Source: Clostridia bacterium
GTDB taxonomy: Bacteria > Bacillota > Clostridia > UMGS1810
Assembly: GCA_016293435.1 (NCBI GenBank)
Contig: JAEDEG010000018.1
Span: 1 to 34,424 of the forward strand
DNA: 34,424 nucleotides
Direction: 5' to 3'
A program made the translations under genes and the position numbers. Each line of letters opens with the position of its first letter. The first letter of the stretch is position 1. A model generated the notes under the pieces. It was not told where the DNA came from and searched no databases. It worked only from the letters and a program-made list of their open reading frames with translations. This document shows positions 1 to 9,000 of this stretch, piece by piece.

Positions 1-2645
1 CTCCTTATGAGCTAAACGGCGAAAGGGTTCTCAAATTTGCAGCCGAAGGCGAAAATACAGCAAGCCTTGTAAAACTGTTTCCACAAAGCTTAAAGGGCAG
101 ATATGCAATAATGGCAGATATTACCGATGATGGCGATGGTGCAGCCGTAACCCGCTTTTTAGGATTAAATTCTGATAATCCTCTTTTGGTTTTTGATGGT
201 GTATCAAATAAAATAATGCTTGGTACCAAAGAGCTTTCTGATTTTATTAGCGATGTTACATATTCAGCTGTGCTGGAGGTTAATTCTTTAACCAACAAAG
301 CAAAAGCTACAGTTATTTCCGATGGAAACACTGTTTTTGGAGAGATTGATATTGATTCATCTCTGGCACCATATGGCGGTCTTGGTTTTTTTGTCAGAAG
401 TGTCGCAGAGGCATCTGCATGCTATATTGATAATCTGGGTATTTATTCAGTATCAGAATTTGACGCAGCTGTAGCATCACCCTTAAATGCAGACGGTCTT
501 GTAACAACGGAATCTGATTTGATTATTAAATTTACCAATCCCATAAAAGACGTACCGGCGGTAGAGCTTGACGGCAAAAGAATTGGCTCTGATTTGGTTT
601 ATGTGCAAAACGGTAATGAGCTTGTGATTGAAATATCAGATATTCTTTCTTTTGATACACAATATATACTTACACTAAATAACGCCGCAGATATTTTTGG
701 CAATGAGATAAGCTCAGACATTATATTCAAAACAATCAAAGAATATGAGATAGGCAGTGTTACTCTTACAAAGGTATCAGATAAGGTTGTTGCAAGTGTA
801 AATATAAAAGCAAATGTTACTGAGCCTTTAGAGGCAACGCTCGTTGTTGTACATTTTTTATCGAGCGGAGAAATGGCAGATTTTGATATAACAAGTGATG
901 CTGTGTCTCTTAATTCGTCAACTCTTACCGCAGAGGTAACAGCTTCAAATGATGGCTATACAGAAGCATATTTGCTTGATAATATAAACACCATGGGTCT
1001 TCTTGCCGACAAGGCAGTTCTCGGAAACATACCTTCATGCTCTACAGACCCCTTGACAACAGAAATAAGCTTTAAGAGCAACCAGGCAACAGGGCTAATA
1101 ACTGCCAGTGGACTTGGCATAGGTACCGAAGCTTGTGGATTTATCGTTCTCAAACCCGAAAAAACGCTTGCCGACTTAACCGCGGATCCAAAGGCTTCAA
1201 TATGTTATATCAAGCTTTTTGGCAGCGAATACACCAAAGACGGCTATGCCTTCCCGATTAAGGGGCAAGACGGCGATTTTAGCGTACTTTATAAGATCGC
1301 AAATAAGGTAGATTATATCTCGAATGCTTTTACAATGTATTCGGCTGAGACTGTAAACCATGTTTTGAATATTATAAATGCTCCTGTTCCCGTATGGAAC
1401 GAGGTATTCTGCGATGACATCAGTGCAGTGCTTTCGATTGACACGTCAGACTATCTGGCACTTGGCTCAAAATTGCAGCAAAAGGTTCAGGCGGACATTC
1501 TTAAATTCAGAGCAGCTCTTGCAAACGGACAATTTGCAGAGCTGAGTGAGTTTGTGGATGTTTACAATAGGGCTCTTGCTCCTCAGACAATAAATGCTGC
1601 ATCAGACGGCAGCGAGGTAAAAAAACTGATTTCAAAATACAATAATTATTTTAAGGTTGAAGCCGAAGCGGCATACAACACCTTTAATGCCTTGTCTGAT
1701 GTAAATAAAGCTGCGGTTTACACTGCAATTGCCATCAATGACAACTATTCCTATATTGAAGATGTATTGAAGGGCTTTAATCAAAATACGGTTCTGGTGG
1801 CAATTAAAACCGTTGAAAACAGCGTTGATGTTAAAAAGATAATAACAGACAATAATTCATGGCTTTTATTTGACATGAGCAATTATAATTTGCTTAAAAA
1901 TCCACATCCTGTAAATGATAAGCTTGCGGGCAACAGCTATACAGACATAAATGCGCTTAAAGCAGCTTTTGAAGCTGCCTCGGAGAATGCACTGCAAAAA
2001 GAGAAAAAACCGGTATCATCGTCTTCCGGTTCGTCCGGTGGCAACCGTGTTGTAGATATAAGCGTTCCGCCTAAAGTTTCTTCTGACCCGGTCACCCCAA
2101 ACAGAACAATAACTTTTGGAGATATGTCGAGTGCCGCATGGGCTTTAGACGCTGTAGAAAGTCTTTATAAAAAGGGTATAGTGAATGGAAAAAGCAGTAA
2201 TGTTTTTGCACCAAATGATAATGTATCCAGAGAAGAATTTGCAAAGCTTCTTGTTTGTGCATTTCATGTCAATGATAAATCAGCTGTGGCAAGCTTTTCG
2301 GATGTATCTGCCGATGATTGGTTCTATTCTTATGTTGCAACCGCTGCAAGGCTTGGTATTGTGACAGGAAAAGGCGACGGAAGCTTTGGCAGCGGAGAGG
2401 CTATCACACGTCAGGACATGGCAGTTATGGCTGCAAGAGCAGCATCGGTTATGCCTCTTGATACAAATGCTTCATTTGCAGACTTTAATGCTGTGGCCGA
2501 CTATGCAAAAGCTTATGTCAGTGCACTTGCGCAAATGAACATAATAAATGGTAAAACACAGGGTGTTTTTGCCCCTTATGACACAGCAACAAGGGCGGAG
2601 GCTTGTGTAATAATTCATAAATTGTTGGAAATGAGGGTTGAGTAA
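1..2645 (+). CDS. SLH-anchored surface protein, 5'-truncated by the window edge
   Basis: The reading frame is open from base 3, so the ATG at 111 is internal and the true start lies off-window; 880 residues are visible. Numbering from base 3, residues 1 to about 155 form the end of a jelly-roll (concanavalin A-like) module, closing with IDNLGIYSV, which matches module ends in the lyases further right. A bacterial Ig-like segment of SbsA type follows (about 160-240). Then come unassigned beta-rich sequence, an alpha-helical stretch (about 480-660), a Ser/Gly linker and three SLH repeats at about 705-755, 768-815 and 829-880, which would bind secondary cell-wall polymer. No catalytic domain is visible; one could lie upstream. 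The stop codon directly touches the start of the next gene, implying one operon. Confidence 0.85.
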   Translation, partial: PYELNGERVLKFAAEGENTASLVKLFPQSLKGRYAIMADITDDGDGAAVTRFLGLNSDNPLLVFDGVSNKIMLGTKELSDFISDVTYSAVLEVNSLTNKAKATVISDGNTVFGEIDIDSSLAPYGGLGFFVRSVAEASACYIDNLGIYSVSEFDAAVASPLNADGLVTTESDLIIKFTNPIKDVPAVELDGKRIGSDLVYVQNGNELVIEISDILSFDTQYILTLNNAADIFGNEISSDIIFKTIKEYEIGSVTLTKVSDKVVASVNIKANVTEPLEATLVVVHFLSSGEMADFDITSDAVSLNSSTLTAEVTASNDGYTEAYLLDNINTMGLLADKAVLGNIPSCSTDPLTTEISFKSNQATGLITASGLGIGTEACGFIVLKPEKTLADLTADPKASICYIKLFGSEYTKDGYAFPIKGQDGDFSVLYKIANKVDYISNAFTMYSAETVNHVLNIINAPVPVWNEVFCDDISAVLSIDTSDYLALGSKLQQKVQADILKFRAALANGQFAELSEFVDVYNRALAPQTINAASDGSEVKKLISKYNNYFKVEAEAAYNTFNALSDVNKAAVYTAIAINDNYSYIEDVLKGFNQNTVLVAIKTVENSVDVKKIITDNNSWLLFDMSNYNLLKNPHPVNDKLAGNSYTDINALKAAFEAASENALQKEKKPVSSSSGSSGGNRVVDISVPPKVSSDPVTPNRTITFGDMSSAAWALDAVESLYKKGIVNGKSSNVFAPNDNVSREEFAKLLVCAFHVNDKSAVASFSDVSADDWFYSYVATAARLGIVTGKGDGSFGSGEAITRQDMAVMAARAASVMPLDTNASFADFNAVADYAKAYVSALAQMNIINGKTQGVFAPYDTATRAEACVIIHKLLEMRVE

Positions 2646-5273
2646 ATGAAGCGTATAGTCAGTTTAATTTGTATTATTTCCTTAATGTGCGGCGTATCAC
2701 TTAGCCCGGTTTCTTTTGCAGCAATCAACAAAGATTCAGTATATGCTGAGGAAGATATCTGCTTGGAAGAAAGCATATTGGCACAGCTTGGCTTTGTTAA
2801 GCTGAGTGCAGCAAAAGAAATGACCAGACTTGAGCTTTCGGAATCACTGACAAAAATGCTTTCGTATGAAATCAGTGATGACAGCGGCGATAATCCGTTT
2901 ACCGATATCGACAAAACGTTAAGCGGATACTCTGTTTTAAAATCGGCATACGATCTTGGTATCTTATCGGGTGGAGCAGCCAGACCCTATGACACTGTCA
3001 GCTACAACGAAGCTGTAAAAATGGTGGTTTGCGCATTGGGATATGGTGTATATGCATCGTATAAAGGCGGATATCCCACCGGATACATTTCGGTAGCATA
3101 TGATAACGGCATTTTAAAAGGTGTTGAAGCAAATGACGAAAAAATATCAAAAATTGCAATATGCAAGCTTTTGTATAATGCACTGCACGTAGACTTGCTT
3201 TTAAACACAGGAGTGGGGGAATCTCTCAATTATTCCACAGTCCCCGGAAAAAATCTTTTGCTCAATTATCACAATATAATTGCAGATGAGGGAATCTGTT
3301 ATGGTGTTCATGGATTTAGCATGCTTCCGACGGTAATGCCGGATAATGGCAGAGTATATATTGATAACATTATTTTGCACGATAACGCATCCGGCAGTTA
3401 TGACTATGTAGGTTATAACACCGAGTATTACTATGATGCAGATAAACTGCAGCTTAAGGCAATAGCACAAAAAAATTCTTCCGCACACACGATTAATGCA
3501 AAAGATGTTTATGATTATAAAAATCACATTTTGTATTATGTCGATGAAAACGGCAATGAAAAAAGAGCTAACCTTTCGTTATCAACTAAAATCTTGTTCA
3601 ACGGAGATATTATTGAAACATTTTCCGCTAATGATTTTCTTGATATAAGCGGCGAGATTACTCTTATAGAAAATAGTGGTGACAACACAATAGACACCGT
3701 GCTGATACGCTCGCTTGATGCTTTGGTTGTTGGCGGTATAGATGTTGGCAGCAATACAGTTTATGATTATTATGATAATACATCTCTTAAGCTTGACATG
3801 GATGACAGCGATTATTTCGTAAGCTTTAAAGATGAGCTTGGTAACCGAATGGAGATAAAAGAGCTTAGCCGCGGCGATGTAATCACATATTCAAAAAGCA
3901 AAAACGGCAAGACTGTTCATGCTGTATTTTCAAATACCGAAATTATTGGATCTATCGAAGCAATTTCCAAACAAAATGGCGGTGTATTGCAGATTACCGT
4001 TGACGGCGAAACCTACGAAGCAACCGAAAATTTCGCAAATAATGAGGTGGTCAAAGTTGGCGAGAGCGGTGCTTTTCGTCTTACAACCGATGGGCGCATT
4101 GCGGCAATAAGTTTTGATGACATTGCAAAATACGGCTATCTTGTGGCAGGCACTCACGAAACCGGATTAGACGGTAAATATAAGCTTAAAATATTTACAC
4201 ATGCAGGTGAAATGCTTGTTGCAGACTTTGCTCGGCGTGTAAATGTAGATGGCACAATTATCGATGCCGATAAAGCATATAATAGTCTAAAAAATGGCGA
4301 TACCATAGATTCTCAGCTTATTCGTTATGAGCTGAACGAAAATGGTGAATTAAAGTATATTGATACCATAAAAAAGGGTGAATACGAATCCGTAAATAGC
4401 CTTCACAGAAGCTTTTCTTCCGAATATGATGAAGCCGGAAATGCCCGAACACTTGAATATGCATGGCGTGATACGGGTATGTTTGGCGGAAGAATTCCCG
4501 TAAATGCATCAGGACCGATGTTTGTTGTTCCCAAGGATGCAGGTGCATCTGATGAGAATTATTTGATAACAACGCCCTATAAGTATTTTGTTCACGACCA
4601 TAATTACGGAATTGATGCTTATAAGGTTTTACGCGGTGAGCTTATTGCAGACGTGGTTGTATACAAGAGTGATTCTGCCATTCAAAAAACAGACGAAAAT
4701 ATTGCAGTGGTAAATTCTCTGACAAAGGTTTCTCACGATGGTACGGAATACAGCAAGCTTTCTGTTATGTCGGGCGGATCACTTAAAGAATTTCTTATTA
4801 AAGATAATAACGTTTTAAAAATTAAGCTTCGTGATACAGATTCTCAATACCACACCTTGGTATGTGGCGATGTTATAAAATTTGCAGCCAATGATGCAGG
4901 CTTTGTTACAGTAATTGATCTTTGGTACGAAAGAGAAACCGACAGATTTAAATATGAAGCGTATGAAGACACAAGCTCGCTTCTTGAATCAAGCCGTGTT
5001 GCTTACGGTGAAGTTTACGCACAGGTTTCCGGTATTTTGCAGTTCCACAAAGGACCTATTGTAGGCAGTGATCGCGTATTTGGATACGAGGAGCTTGAGT
5101 GCTACAAAACAGGAAGATATACAATATATACATACGATTCGAGTGAAAGGCATACCCCCTTAAGACTTGGCGGTGTATACGATATGATCGATTACAAAAC
5201 AACGGGAAAAGGAGCCAAAATGGTGGTTTACTCCCGAAACGGTTTTGACGGAACAATAGTTATCTATAAATAA
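2646..5273 (+). CDS. secreted SLH-domain protein of unknown function
   Basis: An 875-residue protein with a clear signal peptide (hydrophobic core, probable cleavage near residue 26 after SFAA). Three degenerate SLH repeats occupy about residues 45-185, for example YSVLKSAYDLGILSG and SYNEAVKMVVCALGY. The remaining ~680 residues are beta-rich and match no domain I recognise. A GAGGG ribosome site at 2633-2637, inside the end of the preceding gene, supports the ATG that immediately follows that gene's stop. It is paralogous to the protein at 29185-31818: same length, same SLH-first order, and aligned stretches such as LIENSGDNTIDTVLI here against LIDNNNNGTIDVVSV there. It is probably a wall-anchored accessory or substrate-binding protein of the locus; the function is inferred from context only. 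Confidence 0.85.
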   Translation: MKRIVSLICIISLMCGVSLSPVSFAAINKDSVYAEEDICLEESILAQLGFVKLSAAKEMTRLELSESLTKMLSYEISDDSGDNPFTDIDKTLSGYSVLKSAYDLGILSGGAARPYDTVSYNEAVKMVVCALGYGVYASYKGGYPTGYISVAYDNGILKGVEANDEKISKIAICKLLYNALHVDLLLNTGVGESLNYSTVPGKNLLLNYHNIIADEGICYGVHGFSMLPTVMPDNGRVYIDNIILHDNASGSYDYVGYNTEYYYDADKLQLKAIAQKNSSAHTINAKDVYDYKNHILYYVDENGNEKRANLSLSTKILFNGDIIETFSANDFLDISGEITLIENSGDNTIDTVLIRSLDALVVGGIDVGSNTVYDYYDNTSLKLDMDDSDYFVSFKDELGNRMEIKELSRGDVITYSKSKNGKTVHAVFSNTEIIGSIEAISKQNGGVLQITVDGETYEATENFANNEVVKVGESGAFRLTTDGRIAAISFDDIAKYGYLVAGTHETGLDGKYKLKIFTHAGEMLVADFARRVNVDGTIIDADKAYNSLKNGDTIDSQLIRYELNENGELKYIDTIKKGEYESVNSLHRSFSSEYDEAGNARTLEYAWRDTGMFGGRIPVNASGPMFVVPKDAGASDENYLITTPYKYFVHDHNYGIDAYKVLRGELIADVVVYKSDSAIQKTDENIAVVNSLTKVSHDGTEYSKLSVMSGGSLKEFLIKDNNVLKIKLRDTDSQYHTLVCGDVIKFAANDAGFVTVIDLWYERETDRFKYEAYEDTSSLLESSRVAYGEVYAQVSGILQFHKGPIVGSDRVFGYEELECYKTGRYTIYTYDSSERHTPLRLGGVYDMIDYKTTGKGAKMVVYSRNGFDGTIVIYK

Positions 5274-5282
5274 TAAAATACA

Positions 5283-5318
5283 TCTGCCCATAATACATAT
5301 TCTGATATTATGGGCAGA
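5283..5318 (+). terminator. 13-bp perfect hairpin between the SLH gene and the GH20-like gene
   Basis: Bases 5283-5295 (TCTGCCCATAATA) are the exact reverse complement of 5306-5318, with a 10-base loop. No T-run follows on either strand, so this is not a textbook intrinsic terminator. It could be a partial terminator, an RNA-processing site or a 3' end stabiliser that uncouples the SLH gene from the hexosaminidase gene. Confidence 0.4.
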
Positions 5319-5337
5319 ATATGCAATATGTGTACAT

Positions 5338-5342
5338 GGAGG
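5338..5342 (+). promoter_or_regulatory. ribosome binding site deciding the GH20-like start
   Basis: GGAGG, five A residues, then ATG at 5348. Two earlier in-frame ATGs (5321 and 5336) either lack a site or overlap this one, so translation most likely begins at 5348. Confidence 0.8.
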
Positions 5343-5347
5343 AAAAA

Positions 5348-7507
5348 ATGATTGACATTAAAAGTATGCTTATACCTTATCCCAAAAATGTTAGCGAACC
5401 AAAAGGCATAAAGGTTATCGGAAAAATTGGCGGCAAGGTAAATATTATATGTGATAAAATATATGGTGAAGTATTTAGTCATGCTATAGATACACTAAAA
5501 GAAAAGCTGCTTGATTTTGCAGCCATGGAAAACGGGGAAAATTACAAAGATGCTTTTTGCATAAATATTAAAATTGACAAAGATAGTGCTTCCTTTAAAA
5601 ATGAAAAAAACGGGGAGGCATATTATATAGATATAGATGAGAACGGTGCCAACATCTGCGGTTATGATGAGGCGGGAGCATTTTACGGTGTGCTCACACT
5701 TTGCGATCTTTTATTTTTGGACGGTGCAAAGCTGTGTCTGCCTATGCTTAGCATTTTTGACCGTCCCGATTTTGCCGACAGAACTCAATTTGTGGAATGT
5801 CGCTATGGCAGTGATTTTATGACAAAAGAGCAGTGGCTTGATATGATAGACTATTTTTCTAAGATGAAATATAACGGTGTTACCATAGGTCTTTACGGCT
5901 GCTGGCCTGTTCAGTATGACAATTCCTTGCAGGAATATCTTTTTATTCCTCTTAAAAAATATCCCGAGCTTAACACTCCGCGCGATATCAAATATTATTC
6001 TGCAAAGAACAGACAATATGTTATAAAGCACAATGTTCTGCCTGAAATGTTTGAAAAAGATTTCTTTGGAGATCTAATAGCCTATGGTAAAAAAAGAAAT
6101 GTAAAAGTGATACCTATGTTTAATTCCTTGGGGCATAATACACTTATTCCAAGGGAATTTCCCAATTTGTCGGCAAAGACCGCAAACGGCACAGATACAG
6201 GCTTTGGATTTTGTACCGAAAGCGATGAGACATATAAATTTATGTGTGATTTGTACGATGAAATTATTGATCGTTACCTTGTACCCAATAAGATTGATTC
6301 TATAGTAATCGGTCTTGATGAAGTTCTTGATTCTATGGGCATAGACAAAAATAATTTAAAAAAGAAATTTTCTTATCTTTGCAAATGTGAAAAATGCCAA
6401 AAATTTGAAGAAAAGGAGCTTATGATAAGATACATTATAAAGCTTTGCAAATATCTTAAATCCAGAGGTATGAAAAGTGTGTATATTTATCAGGATATGC
6501 TTTTTTACGACTATGATGTTATAAACGAGGAGCTTAAACAGAGGTTTATTAAAGAGGATATTTATGATATAGTGGTTATAGACTGGTGGAGCTATGATGT
6601 GGGCGACGCTTTGTTTCAAGGCAGGGCGAAGGATGTTACAAACATTTTTCGCAGTACAATAAAGCCAATGACAGGCTATTTTCATTGGACCTTTCCCACA
6701 GAGGTTAACCAAAATATCAAAGAATGTGTTGAAATAGCTAAAAAACTTGATTTTGAAGGTGTAAGGGCGTATACGGGCTTTGATTACTGCTATGACAAAA
6801 ACTTTTTGTATCAGGCGGATGTTTCATGGAATACCGATATGCTTGATTGCGAGGATTTTGAAGCAAGATATGCGGTTAGGCTTTGTCCTCAAAATCCCGC
6901 GGCAGCATATACGGCTCTTAAGTATATGAAAGATATAATGTCAAATGACCGTAAGGATAATTATATGCACAGTATGTTTGACTATTATATGCACAGTTAT
7001 ATAAAATCCGACCTTCCGTATCCGCGCTGCTATCCCGGTGAGGTATATTCTGCTGTACTCGATAACGAAGATAAATATATCGGATATCTTGAAAAGGTTT
7101 ATTCCGGTGCAAAAGCGGCATATGATATTTTTAAAACTCAATGCAAACAGAGCAGACTGTGTGAAATATGGCAGCTTTCAGCCAAACAGTATTATGTATC
7201 TGCCAATGAGTTTTTGACGCTTGTCAGGATTTCAAAAAATTATGAAAAAGGAATATGTGACGAATTTGCACTTTTGTATGAGCTCGAACGTCTTATAAAC
7301 AGCAGAGAAGAGCTTATGTGTGACGGTGAAACAGTTAAAATATCAGGCAATGCGTATCATTATTTGCGTGATATGACCATAATGAGGCAGTATCTGGTAG
7401 ATCTCAGTAATTATGTCAGGGATATGATTGCTAAAGGAGAAAAGCCAAAGCTTGACATCAAAAATCTTGATTATGTAAAAAGTGATATTTATGATTTTCT
7501 AAGATAG
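5348..7507 (+). CDS. GH20-like beta-N-acetylhexosaminidase family protein
   Basis: A 719-residue protein without a signal peptide, hence probably cytoplasmic. Residues about 1-130 resemble the small alpha/beta domain that precedes GH20 barrels (YYIDIDENGANICGYDEAGAFYGVLTL region). The TIM-barrel part begins near FADRTQFVECRYG and includes GHNTLIPREFPNL. The catalytic Asp-Glu pair of GH20 enzymes (substrate-assisted catalysis through the 2-acetamido group) appears as D324-E325 in IVIGLDEV. The His usually found three residues before that Asp is Ile here, so activity or specificity may differ from classical enzymes. The long C-terminal helical region (about 480-719) has no assignment. It sits 74 bp after the SLH gene and 26 bp before an AraC gene, so it is probably co-transcribed with both. 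It may remove terminal HexNAc from imported oligosaccharides; the exact substrate is unknown. Confidence 0.75.
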   Translation: MIDIKSMLIPYPKNVSEPKGIKVIGKIGGKVNIICDKIYGEVFSHAIDTLKEKLLDFAAMENGENYKDAFCINIKIDKDSASFKNEKNGEAYYIDIDENGANICGYDEAGAFYGVLTLCDLLFLDGAKLCLPMLSIFDRPDFADRTQFVECRYGSDFMTKEQWLDMIDYFSKMKYNGVTIGLYGCWPVQYDNSLQEYLFIPLKKYPELNTPRDIKYYSAKNRQYVIKHNVLPEMFEKDFFGDLIAYGKKRNVKVIPMFNSLGHNTLIPREFPNLSAKTANGTDTGFGFCTESDETYKFMCDLYDEIIDRYLVPNKIDSIVIGLDEVLDSMGIDKNNLKKKFSYLCKCEKCQKFEEKELMIRYIIKLCKYLKSRGMKSVYIYQDMLFYDYDVINEELKQRFIKEDIYDIVVIDWWSYDVGDALFQGRAKDVTNIFRSTIKPMTGYFHWTFPTEVNQNIKECVEIAKKLDFEGVRAYTGFDYCYDKNFLYQADVSWNTDMLDCEDFEARYAVRLCPQNPAAAYTALKYMKDIMSNDRKDNYMHSMFDYYMHSYIKSDLPYPRCYPGEVYSAVLDNEDKYIGYLEKVYSGAKAAYDIFKTQCKQSRLCEIWQLSAKQYYVSANEFLTLVRISKNYEKGICDEFALLYELERLINSREELMCDGETVKISGNAYHYLRDMTIMRQYLVDLSNYVRDMIAKGEKPKLDIKNLDYVKSDIYDFLR

Positions 7508-7533
7508 TATTTTTCATACGAGGAGATGATCTT

Positions 7534-8403
7534 TTGAAAAGTGAATCACAGTTTGAAACTCAGACCATAGAGATTGAAAATATAATAATTGAATTTATTT
7601 ATTCACGAAATATTAAGGATTTTAGCTATCATTTATCGGGGCTGCCGCATATGCATATGGCATATGAGCTTCATTTTATTCTTGATGGTGAATGCCCTAT
7701 TTGTGTTGATGATTTTAATTATATGCTGACCAAAAATACAGTATGTATTGTACCCCCAAAAACAAACCACTATTTTCCCGAACATACACACAGATGCGAA
7801 GGGTTTGGGATGATGATGTCGGTTAATTACAATAAAGAAGTTAAACAAATTACAAAATCACCTGCAGGGCTGGATAAGCTCCCCGAAATGTTCAATGAAT
7901 TTACGGCTATTGAAGGAAATGAAAAAATAGAAAAGTATATCCATGATTTTATTTCGGCATATAAAAATAAAGGCTTTGGTCACAAATGTGTCAAACGGAG
8001 CGCTTTGACTTTGATATTTTTTGCACTTCTTGACGAATTGGGTGATTATAAATGTCTAAAAACAAATAGTGTTGTGAATGCAGAACAAAACGATAATTTT
8101 ATGCTTGACACTTATATTATGAATAATTATTATAAAAATATATCTCTTCAGGATGTATCGAAGGCAATGGGATTCTCTTCTACTCATACCGGCAGAATTA
8201 TAAAAAAGCATTATGGCATGTCATATTCGGCGCTTATTTTGAATCTTAGGATGGAACTGGCCCAAAAAAAGGTTTTATCAACCGATAATTCTTTTTCGGA
8301 TATAGCACAGAGTGTGGGCTATGATTCATATAACGGGTTTGGTATGGCATTTAAGCGCTATTTCGGAAAAAGTCCGGAGCAAATGAGACTTGATGGAAAA
8401 TAA
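7534..8403 (+). CDS. AraC-family transcriptional regulator (first)
   Basis: A 289-residue cytoplasmic regulator starting at TTG, with AGGAG at 7521-7525 eight bases upstream. The N-terminal half looks like an AraC cupin sensor (HMHMAYELHFILDGECPI, then VCIVPPKTNHYFPEH). The C-terminus carries two helix-turn-helix motifs: residues about 203-231 (ISLQDVSKAMGFSSTHTGRI) and 252-285 (DIAQSVGYDSYNGFGMAFKR followed by FGKSPEQMR), the standard AraC pair. It is co-oriented with the GH20-like gene just upstream and probably senses a sugar from the same pathway. Its target sites are unknown. Confidence 0.9.
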   Translation: MKSESQFETQTIEIENIIIEFIYSRNIKDFSYHLSGLPHMHMAYELHFILDGECPICVDDFNYMLTKNTVCIVPPKTNHYFPEHTHRCEGFGMMMSVNYNKEVKQITKSPAGLDKLPEMFNEFTAIEGNEKIEKYIHDFISAYKNKGFGHKCVKRSALTLIFFALLDELGDYKCLKTNSVVNAEQNDNFMLDTYIMNNYYKNISLQDVSKAMGFSSTHTGRIIKKHYGMSYSALILNLRMELAQKKVLSTDNSFSDIAQSVGYDSYNGFGMAFKRYFGKSPEQMRLDGK

Positions 8404-8433
8404 TATTAAAAAATAAAAACGGATTTTAATTAT

Positions 8434-8467
8434 AACGTTGAATGACGCGGCTTTGCCGCTTATTGAA
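8434..8467 (+). repeat. 34-bp dispersed repeat, copy A, in the leader of the DUF386 gene
   Basis: This 34-base stretch is identical to the reverse complement of 34373-34406. It begins AACGTTGAATGACG, contains the small hairpin GCGGC-TTT-GCCGC, and ends TTATTGAA. It ends 17 bases before the TTG start of the DUF386 gene. Copy B lies in the same orientation upstream of the minus-strand gene at the right end. Confidence 0.9.
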
Positions 8468-8484
8468 AAGAAAGAGGCGATACC

Positions 8485-8958
8485 TTGATTACAGCAAATA
8501 TAAAGAATGCCGAAAGGTATTTTGGTGTTAATCCTAATTTTGAAAGTGCTTTTAATTTTTTAAAAACATTAAACAAAGATTCTGCATCCGGAGACTTTGA
8601 GTTTGAAAATTTTAGCGGAGGTATTTCGGTTTTGCAGAAATCAGACACTTCGGACGATGGCGGTAAACGCATGCTTGAAGCCCATAGAGATTACCTTGAT
8701 ATTCACTATGTAATTGAAGGCTGTGAGCTTATGGGTTACGCAAATGCAGACAGCCTTAAAGCCGAAACCGAATATAACAAGGAAGATGATTATCTTTTGC
8801 TAAGTGGTGATATGAACAAATTTGTAATGCACGAAGGCGATTTTTGCATAGTTTTTCCCGAGGATGCGCACTTGCCCGGAATGTGTGCCAAAGACAGCGA
8901 GCATTTGAAAAAAGCTGTAATAAAAATAAAGCTTCCCCAAGAGCATACCACTCTGTAG
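8485..8958 (+). CDS. YhcH/YjgK/YiaL (DUF386) family cupin protein
   Basis: A 157-residue cytoplasmic protein, typical in length for this family. Diagnostic motifs are EAHRDYLDIHYVIEG (H67, H74) and FCIVFPEDAHLPG (His near 129); these His residues are the expected metal ligands of the cupin fold. E. coli YhcH (NanQ) has been described as a sialic acid anomerase, and other members sit in sugar operons such as yia. A sugar anomerase or isomerase-type helper role for the released monosaccharide is therefore plausible, but the substrate is unknown. The TTG start is preceded by AAAGAGG at 8471-8477. It lies between two AraC genes and 81 bp after the first, in a leader containing the 34-bp repeat. 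Confidence 0.88.
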   Translation: MITANIKNAERYFGVNPNFESAFNFLKTLNKDSASGDFEFENFSGGISVLQKSDTSDDGGKRMLEAHRDYLDIHYVIEGCELMGYANADSLKAETEYNKEDDYLLLSGDMNKFVMHEGDFCIVFPEDAHLPGMCAKDSEHLKKAVIKIKLPQEHTTL

Positions 8959-8960
8959 CC

Positions 8961-8989
8961 AAAAAAGATACCGGCGCACCTGCTTATCT
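8961..8989 (-). terminator. weak candidate terminator for the second AraC gene
   Basis: On the minus strand, just past the stop of the gene at 9001-9858, AGATA and TATCT flank a GC-rich 14-base interval and are followed by six Ts. The stem is only five base pairs, so this is tentative. The neighbouring DUF386 gene converges on the same 42-bp gap. Confidence 0.3.
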
Positions 8990-9000
8990 GACCAAAGATT

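Noticed and set aside
111..2645. ATG at 111 as the start of the first gene
   Set aside because: The frame is open back to base 3 with protein-like sequence that completes a jelly-roll module, and there is no ribosome site before 111.
5321..5347. ATG at 5321 as the start of the first GH20-like gene
   Set aside because: The GGAGG at 5338-5342 is downstream of it and correctly spaced for ATG 5348.
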